NCBI GenBank assembly: GCA_019090405.1
Contig: JAHRVZ010000351.1
Span: forward strand, 1 to 5,850
Length of the DNA: 5,850 nt
Direction of reading: 5' to 3'
Source of the DNA: Paracoccaceae bacterium
Lineage (GTDB): Bacteria > Pseudomonadota > Alphaproteobacteria > Rhodobacterales > Rhodobacteraceae
This document shows positions 1-5,850 of this stretch, in pieces (the stretch's first letter is position 1; every line of letters starts with the position of its first letter). The translations under genes and the position numbers were made by a program. The notes beneath the pieces are model-generated. The model saw nothing but the letters and a program-made list of their open reading frames with translations. It was not told where the DNA came from and did no database searches.

Positions 1-43
1 CCAAGCCCTGCATGATGCCTTTGAACTGGACAAAGTCGCCTGA
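1..43 (+). CDS. lysC: 3' end of probable aspartate kinase (partial)
   Basis: Only the last 13 codons and the TGA stop (41-43) are present; complete codons begin at base 2 and read QALHDAFELDKVA. An LH-x-AF-x-LD tail is characteristic of the C-terminus of proteobacterial aspartate kinases, which phosphorylate aspartate in the first step of lysine, threonine and methionine synthesis. As I recall, lysC commonly sits just before ptsP in Rhodobacterales, which fits this position. The gap to ptsP is 45 bp with no T-tract terminator, so co-transcription with ptsP is possible. With so few residues the identification rests on a short motif plus gene order and is tentative. Confidence 0.6.
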   Translation, partial: QALHDAFELDKVA

Positions 44-88
44 GCATTTCTGCCCCGGCGGCTTGCTGCTGGGAACAGAGCGGAACAT

Positions 89-2344
89 ATGACCGATACA
101 TCTGACTCCGATAGTCGCAAACTGCTGCGACGACTGCGCGACGCAATGGCAAGCGACGAAGCGGGTCAGGCTCGGCTTGATAAAATCACTCATTTGATTG
201 CTGACAGCATGGGCACCGAAGTGTGCTCGGTCTATCTGTTTCGCGATGACGAAACGCTTGAATTATGCGCGACCGAAGGTCTTGATACAGAGTCGGTGCA
301 TAAAACCCGAATGCGTATGGGCGAGGGTCTGGTAGGTCGCGTCGCCAAGACAGGCAAAATTATTAACACGCCTGACGCACCATCCGAACCCGGTTTCCGC
401 TATATGGCCGAGACTGGCGAGGAAAGATTTTCGTCGTTTATGGGTATTCCGGTTCAGCGTCTGGGTGAAAAACTGGGCGTTCTGGTTGTGCAATCGCGTG
501 ATGCACGGGTCTTTTCGGCAGACGAAATCTATGCGCTGGAAGTTGTCGCTATGGTGTTGGCCGAGATGACTGAACTGGGTGCGTTTATCGGCGAGGGCGC
601 CGCATTGTCTGCCCGCCACCAGCAACCGGTTTTGATGCGCGGAACCACCGGGCAAGAGGGCACTGCCGAGGGGCATGTCTGGTTGCACGAACCCCGCGTG
701 GTTGTGACCAACCCGATTGCTGACGATCCCGAGCGTGAAACAAAACGGCTGAACGATGCGGTCGAACAACTGCGCGTTGGTGTCGATAAAATGCTTGAGA
801 TGTCCCGTACGGGTGACAAGGAACAGCTGCAAGTTCTCGAAGCGTACCGGATGTTTGCCAATTCCAAAGGCTGGATGCGGCGGATGGAGGAAGATATCAG
901 CCGCGGCCTCAGTGCCGAGGCGGCTGTAGAGAAAGAACAATCACAGGCGCGGGCGCGACTGGAACAGGTGTCAGACGCCTATCTGCGCGAACGGCTTTCT
1001 GATTTGGATGACCTGTCTAACCGCATGTTGCGCATTCTGACCGGGCAGGGGGCTGATACCGGCGCGGATATGCCTGCCGACCCAATCCTGATCGCCCGTA
1101 ACATCGGACCCGGAGAGTTGCTGGGGTATGGCCGGTCTTTGCGCGGCATCGTGCTCGAAGAAGGCTCGGTCGGCAGTCACGCGGCGATTGTGGCGCGGGC
1201 TTTGGCAATTCCGCTGGTGGTCCATGCCGAGAGAATTGCCACCGAGGCGCTGAACGGTGATCACATTATGGTCGATGGTGATCATGGCATGGTTCATTTG
1301 CGTCCCGATGAATCTGTCGTGACCGCCATCCGTGACAAAATAGCGATGCAGGCGCAGGCACAGGAACGATATGCTTCGATCCGGGACATGCCTACGATGT
1401 CGCGTGACGGCCAGCTGCTGTCATTACATATGAATGCCGGATTGATGGCAGATTTGCCCTCACTGGAAGGGTCCGGCGCCGAGGGTGTTGGTCTGTTTCG
1501 GACTGAATTGCAATTTTTGGTGCGAAACCAGATGCCAAAGCGGTCTGAACTTGTGGCGCTTTATTCAAGCGTTCTGGATGCGGCCCAAGGCAAAACTGTT
1601 GTTTTTCGTACGCTTGATATCGGGTCAGACAAGGTGCTGCCCTATATGAAACCCAATGACGAACCCAACCCGGCATTGGGTTGGCGGGCGATCCGGGTTG
1701 GGTTGGACAAACCGGGCATGATGCGCATGCAGCTTCAGGCGTTGATCCGGGCCGCAAACGGTCGCCCGCTTAGCATTATGTTTCCATTTATTGCCCAATC
1801 CGAAGAATACCGTGCAGCCCGTACCGTGTTGGACAAAACCATCGCGCTGGAAGAACGGCTGGGTCATCAAATGCCCGACACGATAAAAGTTGGCGCAATG
1901 CTTGAAACTCCATCGCTGGCATTTGCCCCGCAAAAGTTCTTTGACGAGGTCGGGTTTCTGTCCATCGGAGGCAATGATCTGAAACAGTTTTTCTTTGCTG
2001 CGGATCGCGAAAACGAACGGGTGCGGCGGCGCTATGATACGTTGAATGTCAGTTTTCTTGGTCTGATTGAACGCATTGTCGAACGCTGCGCAATCAGCAA
2101 CACACCCCTGTCGTTTTGTGGCGAAGATGCGGGTCGCCCGGTCGAAGCGCTTTGTCTGGCGGCCATTGGCTTGCGGTCTTTGTCGATGCGGCCGGCCTCG
2201 ATCGGGCCAGTCAAAAGCCTGTTACTTGGCTCAGACCTTGGCGCTGTGCGCAAAATCATCATAGATGCCCGCAATCGCGGCGACCAGTCTGTGCGCCCCG
2301 CTGTGATGGAATGGCTGCGAGATCATTCAAAGCAGATCAGATAA
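89..2344 (+). CDS. ptsP: Phosphoenolpyruvate-protein phosphotransferase PtsP (enzyme I-Ntr), GAF domain
   Basis: Enzyme I of the nitrogen PTS takes phosphate from phosphoenolpyruvate onto a histidine and passes it to NPr (PtsO/HPr-like) in the cytoplasm, a regulatory rather than sugar-import relay. The 751 residues match the usual length of about 750. An N-terminal GAF domain spans roughly 25-165. The EI N-terminal and swivel part (about 195-410) carries the phospho-accepting His364 in VGSHAAIVAR. The PEP-binding barrel (about 430-725) shows GVGLFRTE (466-473), FRTLDIGSDK (506-515), NPALGWRAIRVG, GNDLKQ and the catalytic Cys677 in FCGEDAGRP. DIGSDK and GEDAG vary slightly from the commoner DIGGDK and GE-hydrophobic-AG. 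The ATG at 89 is preceded by a modest purine-rich stretch (GAGCGGA, 78-84). No truncation is seen. In relatives the GAF domain responds to glutamine; that role here is inferred. Confidence 0.96.
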   Translation: MTDTSDSDSRKLLRRLRDAMASDEAGQARLDKITHLIADSMGTEVCSVYLFRDDETLELCATEGLDTESVHKTRMRMGEGLVGRVAKTGKIINTPDAPSEPGFRYMAETGEERFSSFMGIPVQRLGEKLGVLVVQSRDARVFSADEIYALEVVAMVLAEMTELGAFIGEGAALSARHQQPVLMRGTTGQEGTAEGHVWLHEPRVVVTNPIADDPERETKRLNDAVEQLRVGVDKMLEMSRTGDKEQLQVLEAYRMFANSKGWMRRMEEDISRGLSAEAAVEKEQSQARARLEQVSDAYLRERLSDLDDLSNRMLRILTGQGADTGADMPADPILIARNIGPGELLGYGRSLRGIVLEEGSVGSHAAIVARALAIPLVVHAERIATEALNGDHIMVDGDHGMVHLRPDESVVTAIRDKIAMQAQAQERYASIRDMPTMSRDGQLLSLHMNAGLMADLPSLEGSGAEGVGLFRTELQFLVRNQMPKRSELVALYSSVLDAAQGKTVVFRTLDIGSDKVLPYMKPNDEPNPALGWRAIRVGLDKPGMMRMQLQALIRAANGRPLSIMFPFIAQSEEYRAARTVLDKTIALEERLGHQMPDTIKVGAMLETPSLAFAPQKFFDEVGFLSIGGNDLKQFFFAADRENERVRRRYDTLNVSFLGLIERIVERCAISNTPLSFCGEDAGRPVEALCLAAIGLRSLSMRPASIGPVKSLLLGSDLGAVRKIIIDARNRGDQSVRPAVMEWLRDHSKQIR

Positions 2345-3026
2345 CAAGTTTCAGGTGATGTCCGGGGGCAAATGTCAGCCGCATCGCCGTCACCGGCGCG
2401 TCGGGTCCAAATGTTTGCCGCTCAAGCACCATGACCGGAACCCCCAGAGTGCAGCCAAGATGACGGGCCTCTTCGTCAGTTGCCGCCACTGCGCTGTACT
2501 CTAGCGTTCCACGTGAAAATGGGGCGTTTTGTACCAACCATTCGTTGGGGCTGATCTGGTCAAGCGGACAAGTTTCAATTCCGGGGACCGCAATCAGATT
2601 GACCCAGCGATCTTCATAGGCAAAGGCAAGATTATCGGCCAGATAAAGGCTGCGAACATGATGCGCCGAGGTGCCAGCAGGCAGACCCAAAGCGTCGCTC
2701 TGGAAGGCAGGCATCAAAGTGGTTACGCGGTCTATCAAACGATGGGAAAAGGTTTTGCCCAACGCCTCGATCTCTTGGCGGATCACCGGAATGGCCATCT
2801 GGGCGCGGCGTTTGGGCGATAGGGCGACCCGTGTGCCTGCCTTGCGTCGCCGTTCCAGCCAACCTTCCTCGGCAAGTGCGCGTAAGGCCCGGTTTACGGT
2901 GGCCCGTGCGCAGCCAAGGTCTTTGGCCAGTTCTTCCTCGTTTGGGATCAACGCACCGGGTTGCCATTCGCGGGACTGAATGCGGCGCAGCGCGTCTGCG
3001 TGGATATCCTGCCAGCTAAGCCCCAT
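2337..3026 (-). CDS. hutC: Histidine utilization repressor HutC (GntR family, UTRA domain)
   Basis: This is a cytoplasmic one-component repressor of histidine catabolism; in characterised HutC proteins urocanate is the inducer. Residues about 5-70 form a GntR winged helix: EEELAKDLGCARATVNRALRALAEEGW is the helix-turn-helix and ERRRKAGTRVA the wing. Residues about 80-228 are a UTRA effector domain with the HutC-like YEDRWVN segment and the closing VTAMRLTF strand. I prefer the ATG at 3026 (229 aa). A GTG three bases upstream (3029) would add one residue, but the GAGG of the Shine-Dalgarno lies 7 nt from the ATG and only 4 nt from the GTG. The gene follows hutF with a one-base TGATG overlap, so translation is probably coupled and the protein represses its own operon. 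The C-terminus ends shortly after HHLKLVI, and its last codons overlap the ptsP end. Confidence 0.93.
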   Translation of the reverse strand: MGLSWQDIHADALRRIQSREWQPGALIPNEEELAKDLGCARATVNRALRALAEEGWLERRRKAGTRVALSPKRRAQMAIPVIRQEIEALGKTFSHRLIDRVTTLMPAFQSDALGLPAGTSAHHVRSLYLADNLAFAYEDRWVNLIAVPGIETCPLDQISPNEWLVQNAPFSRGTLEYSAVAATDEEARHLGCTLGVPVMVLERQTFGPDAPVTAMRLTFAPGHHLKLVI

Positions 3027-4384
3027 CACATCACCTCGGCCAGACGGGACAGGCAGGCGCGATAGGATTCCGTGATTTTGTAACGGTCAATGTGATGGCC
3101 GTTTTGCACCATATGGCGGCCCGCAGACCAGACATCGCAGACCAGACTATCACCGGTGGCAAATATCCAGGTGTCCAATGCCGTATCACCCTGTCGTCCA
3201 ATCATATCCGCAGCGTCACCGTTCAGGGCCACCAAATCAGCATAATATCCGGTCGCAATGGCCCCGGACTTACGCCCCATTGCCTGCGCGCCGCCGCTCA
3301 GGGCAGCGTCGTACAATCGACGCGCTGTCGAGCCTGACGGCTTTGCGAGAACTGCGCGCGCCCGATCCCGTAACCTTTGCGAATACTCAAGCTGGCGGAG
3401 TTCTTCTGTCAGCGAAATCCTGATGTTAGAATCTGACCCGATGGCGATGTTTCCCTGTCCAGACAGCCAGCGTTCGCCGTCAAATATTCCATCCCCCAGC
3501 GACGCCTCGGTAATCGGGCAAAGCCCTGCAACCGCGCCTGTTGCCGCCAGCGCAATTGTCTCATCCGGCAGCATCTGGGTGCAGTGAATCAGACACCAGC
3601 GCGCATTGGGTTGCTGGGTTTCAAGCAACCATTCCACTGGCCTGCTGCCATAGGCGGTTTCGATCTCGCTCACCTCGTCAATTTGTTCGGCGATATGCAT
3701 GTGTAGCGGGCCTTTGGTGTTCTCTGCAAGCATATGCAAACCCGCAGGTGTCACGGCGCGCAGGGAATGTGGCGCGGCGCCCAGAACGTTATCATCTGGC
3801 AACGCGGCAAGCGCAGAGCCCGCGCATTCAAGTAACTCAAAATAGCGGTTCGGATCGTTGCCAAAGCGAATTTGACCCGCTCCAAGATCCCGACCGTCAA
3901 CACCTCCTTGCTGATAGAGGACCGGCAACAGGGTCAACCCAATACCTGTTTGTTCAGCGGCGGCGCAAATACGATTGCTTAGCTCGGCAAGATCATCATA
4001 GGGCTGACCGCCGGGTTGATGATGCAGATAGTGGAATTCTCCTACCGCAGCATAACCCGCCTCAAGCATTTCCATCTGCACCTGAGCCGTGATCGCCTGA
4101 ATGTCCTCGGGTGTCAGGCGATCCAGAAACCGATACATCAACTGTCGCCAGGTCCAGAAACTGTCGCGTCCTTTGGCACCGCGTTTCTCACTTAATCCCG
4201 CCATCGCGCGCTGAAAGGCGTGTGAATGAACGTTGGATAGGGCGGGAAGCAAGATGTCGACCGCTACTGTGCCCGTCGCGGCATATGAAACGGCCTCAAT
4301 ACGACCATCATTGGCAATGGAAACGCTAACATCCTGCGCCCAGCCCGAAGGCAGCAAGGCAGATTTGGCATGGATTGTTGTCAT
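3026..4384 (-). CDS. hutF: Formimidoylglutamate deiminase HutF
   Basis: HutF hydrolyses N-formimidoyl-L-glutamate to N-formyl-L-glutamate and ammonia, in the five-step branch of histidine degradation. It belongs to the amidohydrolase superfamily and binds one divalent metal, usually zinc. The 452-residue length is normal. Metal ligands are visible: His53 and His55 in NVHSHAFQR, His230 in HMHIAEQ and Asp318 in IGSDSN. Gln58, His206/Arg209 (APHSLR), Glu233 and His267 (LIHCTQ) match conserved active-site positions of the Pseudomonas enzyme as I recall them. No signal peptide or membrane segment is seen. The ATG at 4384 has a good ribosome-binding site (AAGGGGA, 4389-4395). The gene heads a two-gene leftward unit with hutC and diverges from hutI. 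HutF specificity rather than another deaminase is supported by the hut neighbours and the HSHAFQRAMAG motif. Confidence 0.96.
   Translation of the reverse strand: MTTIHAKSALLPSGWAQDVSVSIANDGRIEAVSYAATGTVAVDILLPALSNVHSHAFQRAMAGLSEKRGAKGRDSFWTWRQLMYRFLDRLTPEDIQAITAQVQMEMLEAGYAAVGEFHYLHHQPGGQPYDDLAELSNRICAAAEQTGIGLTLLPVLYQQGGVDGRDLGAGQIRFGNDPNRYFELLECAGSALAALPDDNVLGAAPHSLRAVTPAGLHMLAENTKGPLHMHIAEQIDEVSEIETAYGSRPVEWLLETQQPNARWCLIHCTQMLPDETIALAATGAVAGLCPITEASLGDGIFDGERWLSGQGNIAIGSDSNIRISLTEELRQLEYSQRLRDRARAVLAKPSGSTARRLYDAALSGGAQAMGRKSGAIATGYYADLVALNGDAADMIGRQGDTALDTWIFATGDSLVCDVWSAGRHMVQNGHHIDRYKITESYRACLSRLAEVM
3031..3037 (-). promoter_or_regulatory. Ribosome-binding site that decides the hutC start
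   Basis: On the minus strand the end of hutF reads GAGGTGATGTGATG. The GAGG core lies 7 nt before the ATG at 3026 and 4 nt before the GTG at 3029, so normal spacing favours the ATG. The site lies inside the last codons of hutF, and the hutF stop TGA shares its final A with the hutC ATG. This arrangement favours translational re-initiation. Confidence 0.7.
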
Positions 4385-4393
4385 CAGATCCCC

Positions 4394-4422
4394 TTGACGA
4401 CTCTTTTATGTATATACATAAT
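4394..4422 (+). promoter_or_regulatory. Predicted sigma-70 promoter for hutI-hutH
   Basis: A -35 element TTGACG (4394-4399) and a -10 element CATAAT (4417-4422) are separated by exactly 17 bp, and each matches the consensus at five of six positions. Transcription would start near 4429, leaving a leader of about 27 nt before the hutI ATG at 4456. The HutC-type palindrome fills most of the spacer and covers most of the -10, so bound repressor should block RNA polymerase directly. This promoter is read from sequence alone. Confidence 0.7.
4406..4421. promoter_or_regulatory. HutC operator (16-bp perfect palindrome)
   Basis: TTATGTATATACATAA is a perfect 16-bp inverted repeat centred between 4413 and 4414. 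Its core TGTATATACA (4409-4418) matches TGTA-N2-TACA, the dyad reported for HutC binding sites in Pseudomonas. Symmetry stops at 16 bp because both flanking bases are T. It is the only such site in the divergent hutF/hutI gap and it overlaps promoter elements on both strands, so a single HutC dimer site could repress both arms. The repressor assignment is inference supported by hutC being two genes away. Confidence 0.82.
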
Positions 4423-4450
4423 AATTGGACCAAGACATGGATAAGGTCAA
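4421..4450 (-). promoter_or_regulatory. Possible sigma-70 promoter for hutF-hutC
   Basis: On the minus strand TTGACC (4450-4445, five of six matches to -35) is followed after 18 bp by AATTAT (4426-4421, four of six matches to -10). Transcription would start near 4414, giving a leader of about 30 nt before the hutF ATG. The proposed -10 touches the edge of the operator, and the start point lies in its middle. It is weaker than the opposing promoter. A better -10 match, TATTAT (4423-4418), exists but would need a 21-bp spacer. Confidence 0.45.
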
Positions 4451-4455
4451 CGGAA

Positions 4456-5652
4456 ATGACAAACCGGGTTCTGACGGGGGCAAGGATTGCAACGATGCCT
4501 GTGGCGGGCGGCTATGGTCTGATCAACACAGGAGCGGTTGCCATAAGGGATGACCTGATTGATTGGGTCGGCACCGATGTGCCGGCAAAATATGCTGATT
4601 GGCCGTCTGAGGATATGAACGGGCGCCTGATCACGCCTGCGTTGATTGATTGCCACACCCACCTGATATTCGGCGGCAATCGGGCGCGGGAATTTGAAAT
4701 GCGCCTGAACGGGGCAACCTATGAGGACATCGCCCGCGCCGGTGGTGGAATTGTGTCCACGGTCACAGCGACACGCATGGCGACCGAAGATGATCTGATC
4801 AGATCCGCCTTGCCGCGGCTGGACGCGCTGATTGCCGAAGGCGTGTCGCTGGTCGAGATAAAGTCCGGCTATGGGCTGGACACAGACACCGAATTGCGAA
4901 TGTTGCGTGCAGCGCGTGCGCTTGGGTCGTTGCGCGATGTTCGGATCAGGACCAGCTTTCTGGGCGCACATGCGGTTCCGGCTAAATATACCAATCGCCC
5001 GGATGCCTATATCCGCGAGGTATGTTTGCCGACACTACGCGCGGCCCATGCCGAAGGGTTGGTGGATGCGGTTGATGGGTTCTGCGAAGGCATCGCCTTT
5101 GACACAGCCCAGATGGGGCGGGTGTTTGACATGGCCAAGGCGCTGGGCCTGCCGGTGAAACTGCATGCAGAACAATTGTCGCATATCGGTGGAACGGCGT
5201 TGGCTGCGCAATACGGCGCGCTGTCTGCGGATCATATCGAATACGCAACTGCGGCGGACGTGCAGGCAATGGCAGCGGCTGGAACCGTCGCGGTATTGCT
5301 TCCCGGTGCGTTTTATACTTTGCACGAGACCCAAATGCCGCCAGTTGCGGCCTTGCGCGAACATGGTGTGCCCATTGCGCTTGCGACCGACTGCAATCCG
5401 GGGTCGTCGCCGCTGGCGTCGTTGTTGCTGACGATGAACATGGGCTGCACATTGTTCCGCCTGACCCCGCAAGAGGCTTTGGCGGCTGTGACATGTCACG
5501 CGGCACAGGCGTTGGGGTTGGTTGATACGGGTCGCATAATGCGCGGATTGCGTGCCGATCTGGCGGTCTGGGACGTGGCTGAACCGGCGGAACTGGCCTA
5601 TCGCATCGGTTTTAACCCTCTGCACAAACGTATTTTTGGAGGCGAGGGATGA
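4456..5652 (+). CDS. hutI: Imidazolonepropionase HutI
   Basis: HutI hydrolyses 4-imidazolone-5-propionate to N-formimidoyl-L-glutamate, the third step of histidine degradation, and is a cytoplasmic metal-dependent amidohydrolase. From the ATG at 4456 it has 398 residues, the usual length of about 400. Metal ligands are visible: His67 and His69 in DCHTHLIF, His237 in LHAEQ and Asp312 in TDCNPGSSP. KSGYGLD (136-142), FLGAHAVP (168-175) and SADHIEY (257-263) are also family-typical. The frame is open back to 4375 with ATGs at 4375 and 4408. Those would place the start inside the predicted promoter and operator and add residues unlike the family, so 4456 is preferred. AAGG (4443-4446) is a modest ribosome-binding site. 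hutI overlaps hutH by ATGA, so the two are probably translated together. Confidence 0.96.
   Translation: MTNRVLTGARIATMPVAGGYGLINTGAVAIRDDLIDWVGTDVPAKYADWPSEDMNGRLITPALIDCHTHLIFGGNRAREFEMRLNGATYEDIARAGGGIVSTVTATRMATEDDLIRSALPRLDALIAEGVSLVEIKSGYGLDTDTELRMLRAARALGSLRDVRIRTSFLGAHAVPAKYTNRPDAYIREVCLPTLRAAHAEGLVDAVDGFCEGIAFDTAQMGRVFDMAKALGLPVKLHAEQLSHIGGTALAAQYGALSADHIEYATAADVQAMAAAGTVAVLLPGAFYTLHETQMPPVAALREHGVPIALATDCNPGSSPLASLLLTMNMGCTLFRLTPQEALAAVTCHAAQALGLVDTGRIMRGLRADLAVWDVAEPAELAYRIGFNPLHKRIFGGEG
5638..5642 (+). promoter_or_regulatory. Ribosome-binding site of hutH inside the hutI end
   Basis: GGAGG lies six bases before the hutH ATG at 5649, a near-ideal Shine-Dalgarno match and spacing. 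It lies within the last hutI codons (residues 395-396, the Gly-Gly of its C-terminus). Together with the ATGA stop/start overlap at 5649-5652, it fixes the hutH start. Confidence 0.75.
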
Positions 5653-5850
5653 TCGTAACCCCCGGCAGTGTAACGCTGGCAGACCTTGAAGACATTTATC
5701 GCGAGCAGCGTTTTGTGACGCTTGGCCCAGCGGCGCGGCCAGCGGTTGAGATTGCGGCGAAAATGGTCGCACAGGCCGCTGCTGGCGGCGAAGCGGTTTA
5801 TGGGGTGAACACGGGTTTCGGCAAATTGGCCAGCCAGAAAATAGCGCCCG
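5649..5850 (+). CDS. hutH: Histidine ammonia-lyase HutH (N-terminal part, runs off the window)
   Basis: HutH removes ammonia from L-histidine to give trans-urocanate, the first step of the pathway, using an internally formed MIO cofactor. The window holds the first 67 codons, and the gene continues past base 5850. The reading begins MIVTPGSVTL, and YGVNTGFGKLA (from residue 51) is the N-terminal family motif; Tyr51 corresponds to the catalytic tyrosine (Tyr53 in the Pseudomonas putida enzyme). The MIO-forming Ala-Ser-Gly lies further downstream and cannot be seen here. The ATG shares ATGA with the hutI stop and has a strong ribosome-binding site. Phenylalanine or tyrosine ammonia-lyases share this motif, but the hut context makes histidine the expected substrate. 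Confidence 0.95.
   Translation, partial: MIVTPGSVTLADLEDIYREQRFVTLGPAARPAVEIAAKMVAQAAAGGEAVYGVNTGFGKLASQKIAP

Noticed and set aside
44..88. Gap between the lysC end and ptsP, examined for a promoter or terminator
   Set aside because: It is only 45 bp, with no convincing -35/-10 pair and no stem with a T-run. I see only a weak ribosome-binding site near its end.
263..940. 225-residue open frame on the minus strand inside ptsP
   Set aside because: It is wholly antisense to a well-supported enzyme I gene, has no recognisable motif and is explained by codon bias in the real gene.
2385..2398. Small GC-rich hairpin (CGCCG, TCAC loop, CGGCG) 40 bp past the ptsP stop, considered as a terminator
   Set aside because: The stem is only 5 bp, no T-run follows it, and it lies within hutC codons, so it does not meet the pattern of an intrinsic terminator.
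3541..4092. 183-residue open frame on the plus strand inside hutF
   Set aside because: It is a shadow of hutF, which has all its metal ligands in the correct frame; the antisense product shows no domain.
4424..4445. Possible sigma-54 (NtrC-type) promoter near TTGGACC in the hutF/hutI gap
   Set aside because: The TGGCAC-N5-TTGC pattern is not met; there is no correctly spaced GC dinucleotide element.
5035..5772. 245-residue open frame on the minus strand across hutI and the hutH start
   Set aside because: It is antisense to two confidently identified genes and its product is low-complexity, rich in Arg, Gln and His, without family features.

Overview
The window looks like chromosomal DNA from an alphaproteobacterium, most likely Rhodobacteraceae (Roseobacter-type). 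The pointers are the protein flavour of the 751-residue PtsP, what appears to be a lysC end directly upstream of ptsP, moderately GC-rich codon use, and a hut cluster that uses the HutF route. The family-level placement is recall-based inference. No species is claimed.

Layout from left to right: (1) bases 1-43, the last 13 codons of a plus-strand gene that resembles the aspartate kinase (lysC) C-terminus; (2) 89-2344, ptsP, the GAF-containing enzyme I of the nitrogen phosphotransferase system, complete with both hallmark catalytic residues; (3) 2337-3026 on the minus strand, hutC, a GntR/UTRA repressor whose stop overlaps the ptsP stop by 8 bp; (4) 3026-4384 on the minus strand, hutF, formimidoylglutamate deiminase, coupled to hutC by a TGATG junction; (5) 4385-4455, a 71-bp divergent control region with a perfect 16-bp palindrome (TTATGTATATACATAA) matching the HutC operator form TGTA-N2-TACA, placed between and over two interleaved promoter candidates; (6) 4456-5652, hutI, imidazolonepropionase; (7) from 5649 to the window edge, the start of hutH, histidine ammonia-lyase, overlapping hutI by ATGA. 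There are no gene-free stretches above 71 bp, no RNA genes, no mobile elements and no CRISPR arrays.

The hut genes form a divergent catabolic unit. HutH deaminates histidine to urocanate, urocanase (HutU, not in this window) makes imidazolonepropionate, HutI opens it to formimidoyl-glutamate, and HutF removes ammonia to give formylglutamate. That product needs a deformylase (HutG/NfoD type), expected just outside the window. HutC is co-transcribed with hutF and probably represses both arms, including its own, through the single operator. ptsP is probably a chance neighbour, although its GAF domain is a nitrogen-status sensor in relatives.

The window reads as well-understood metabolism. I found no convincing undescribed system. 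The most informative part is the compact, overlapping control region between hutF and hutI.
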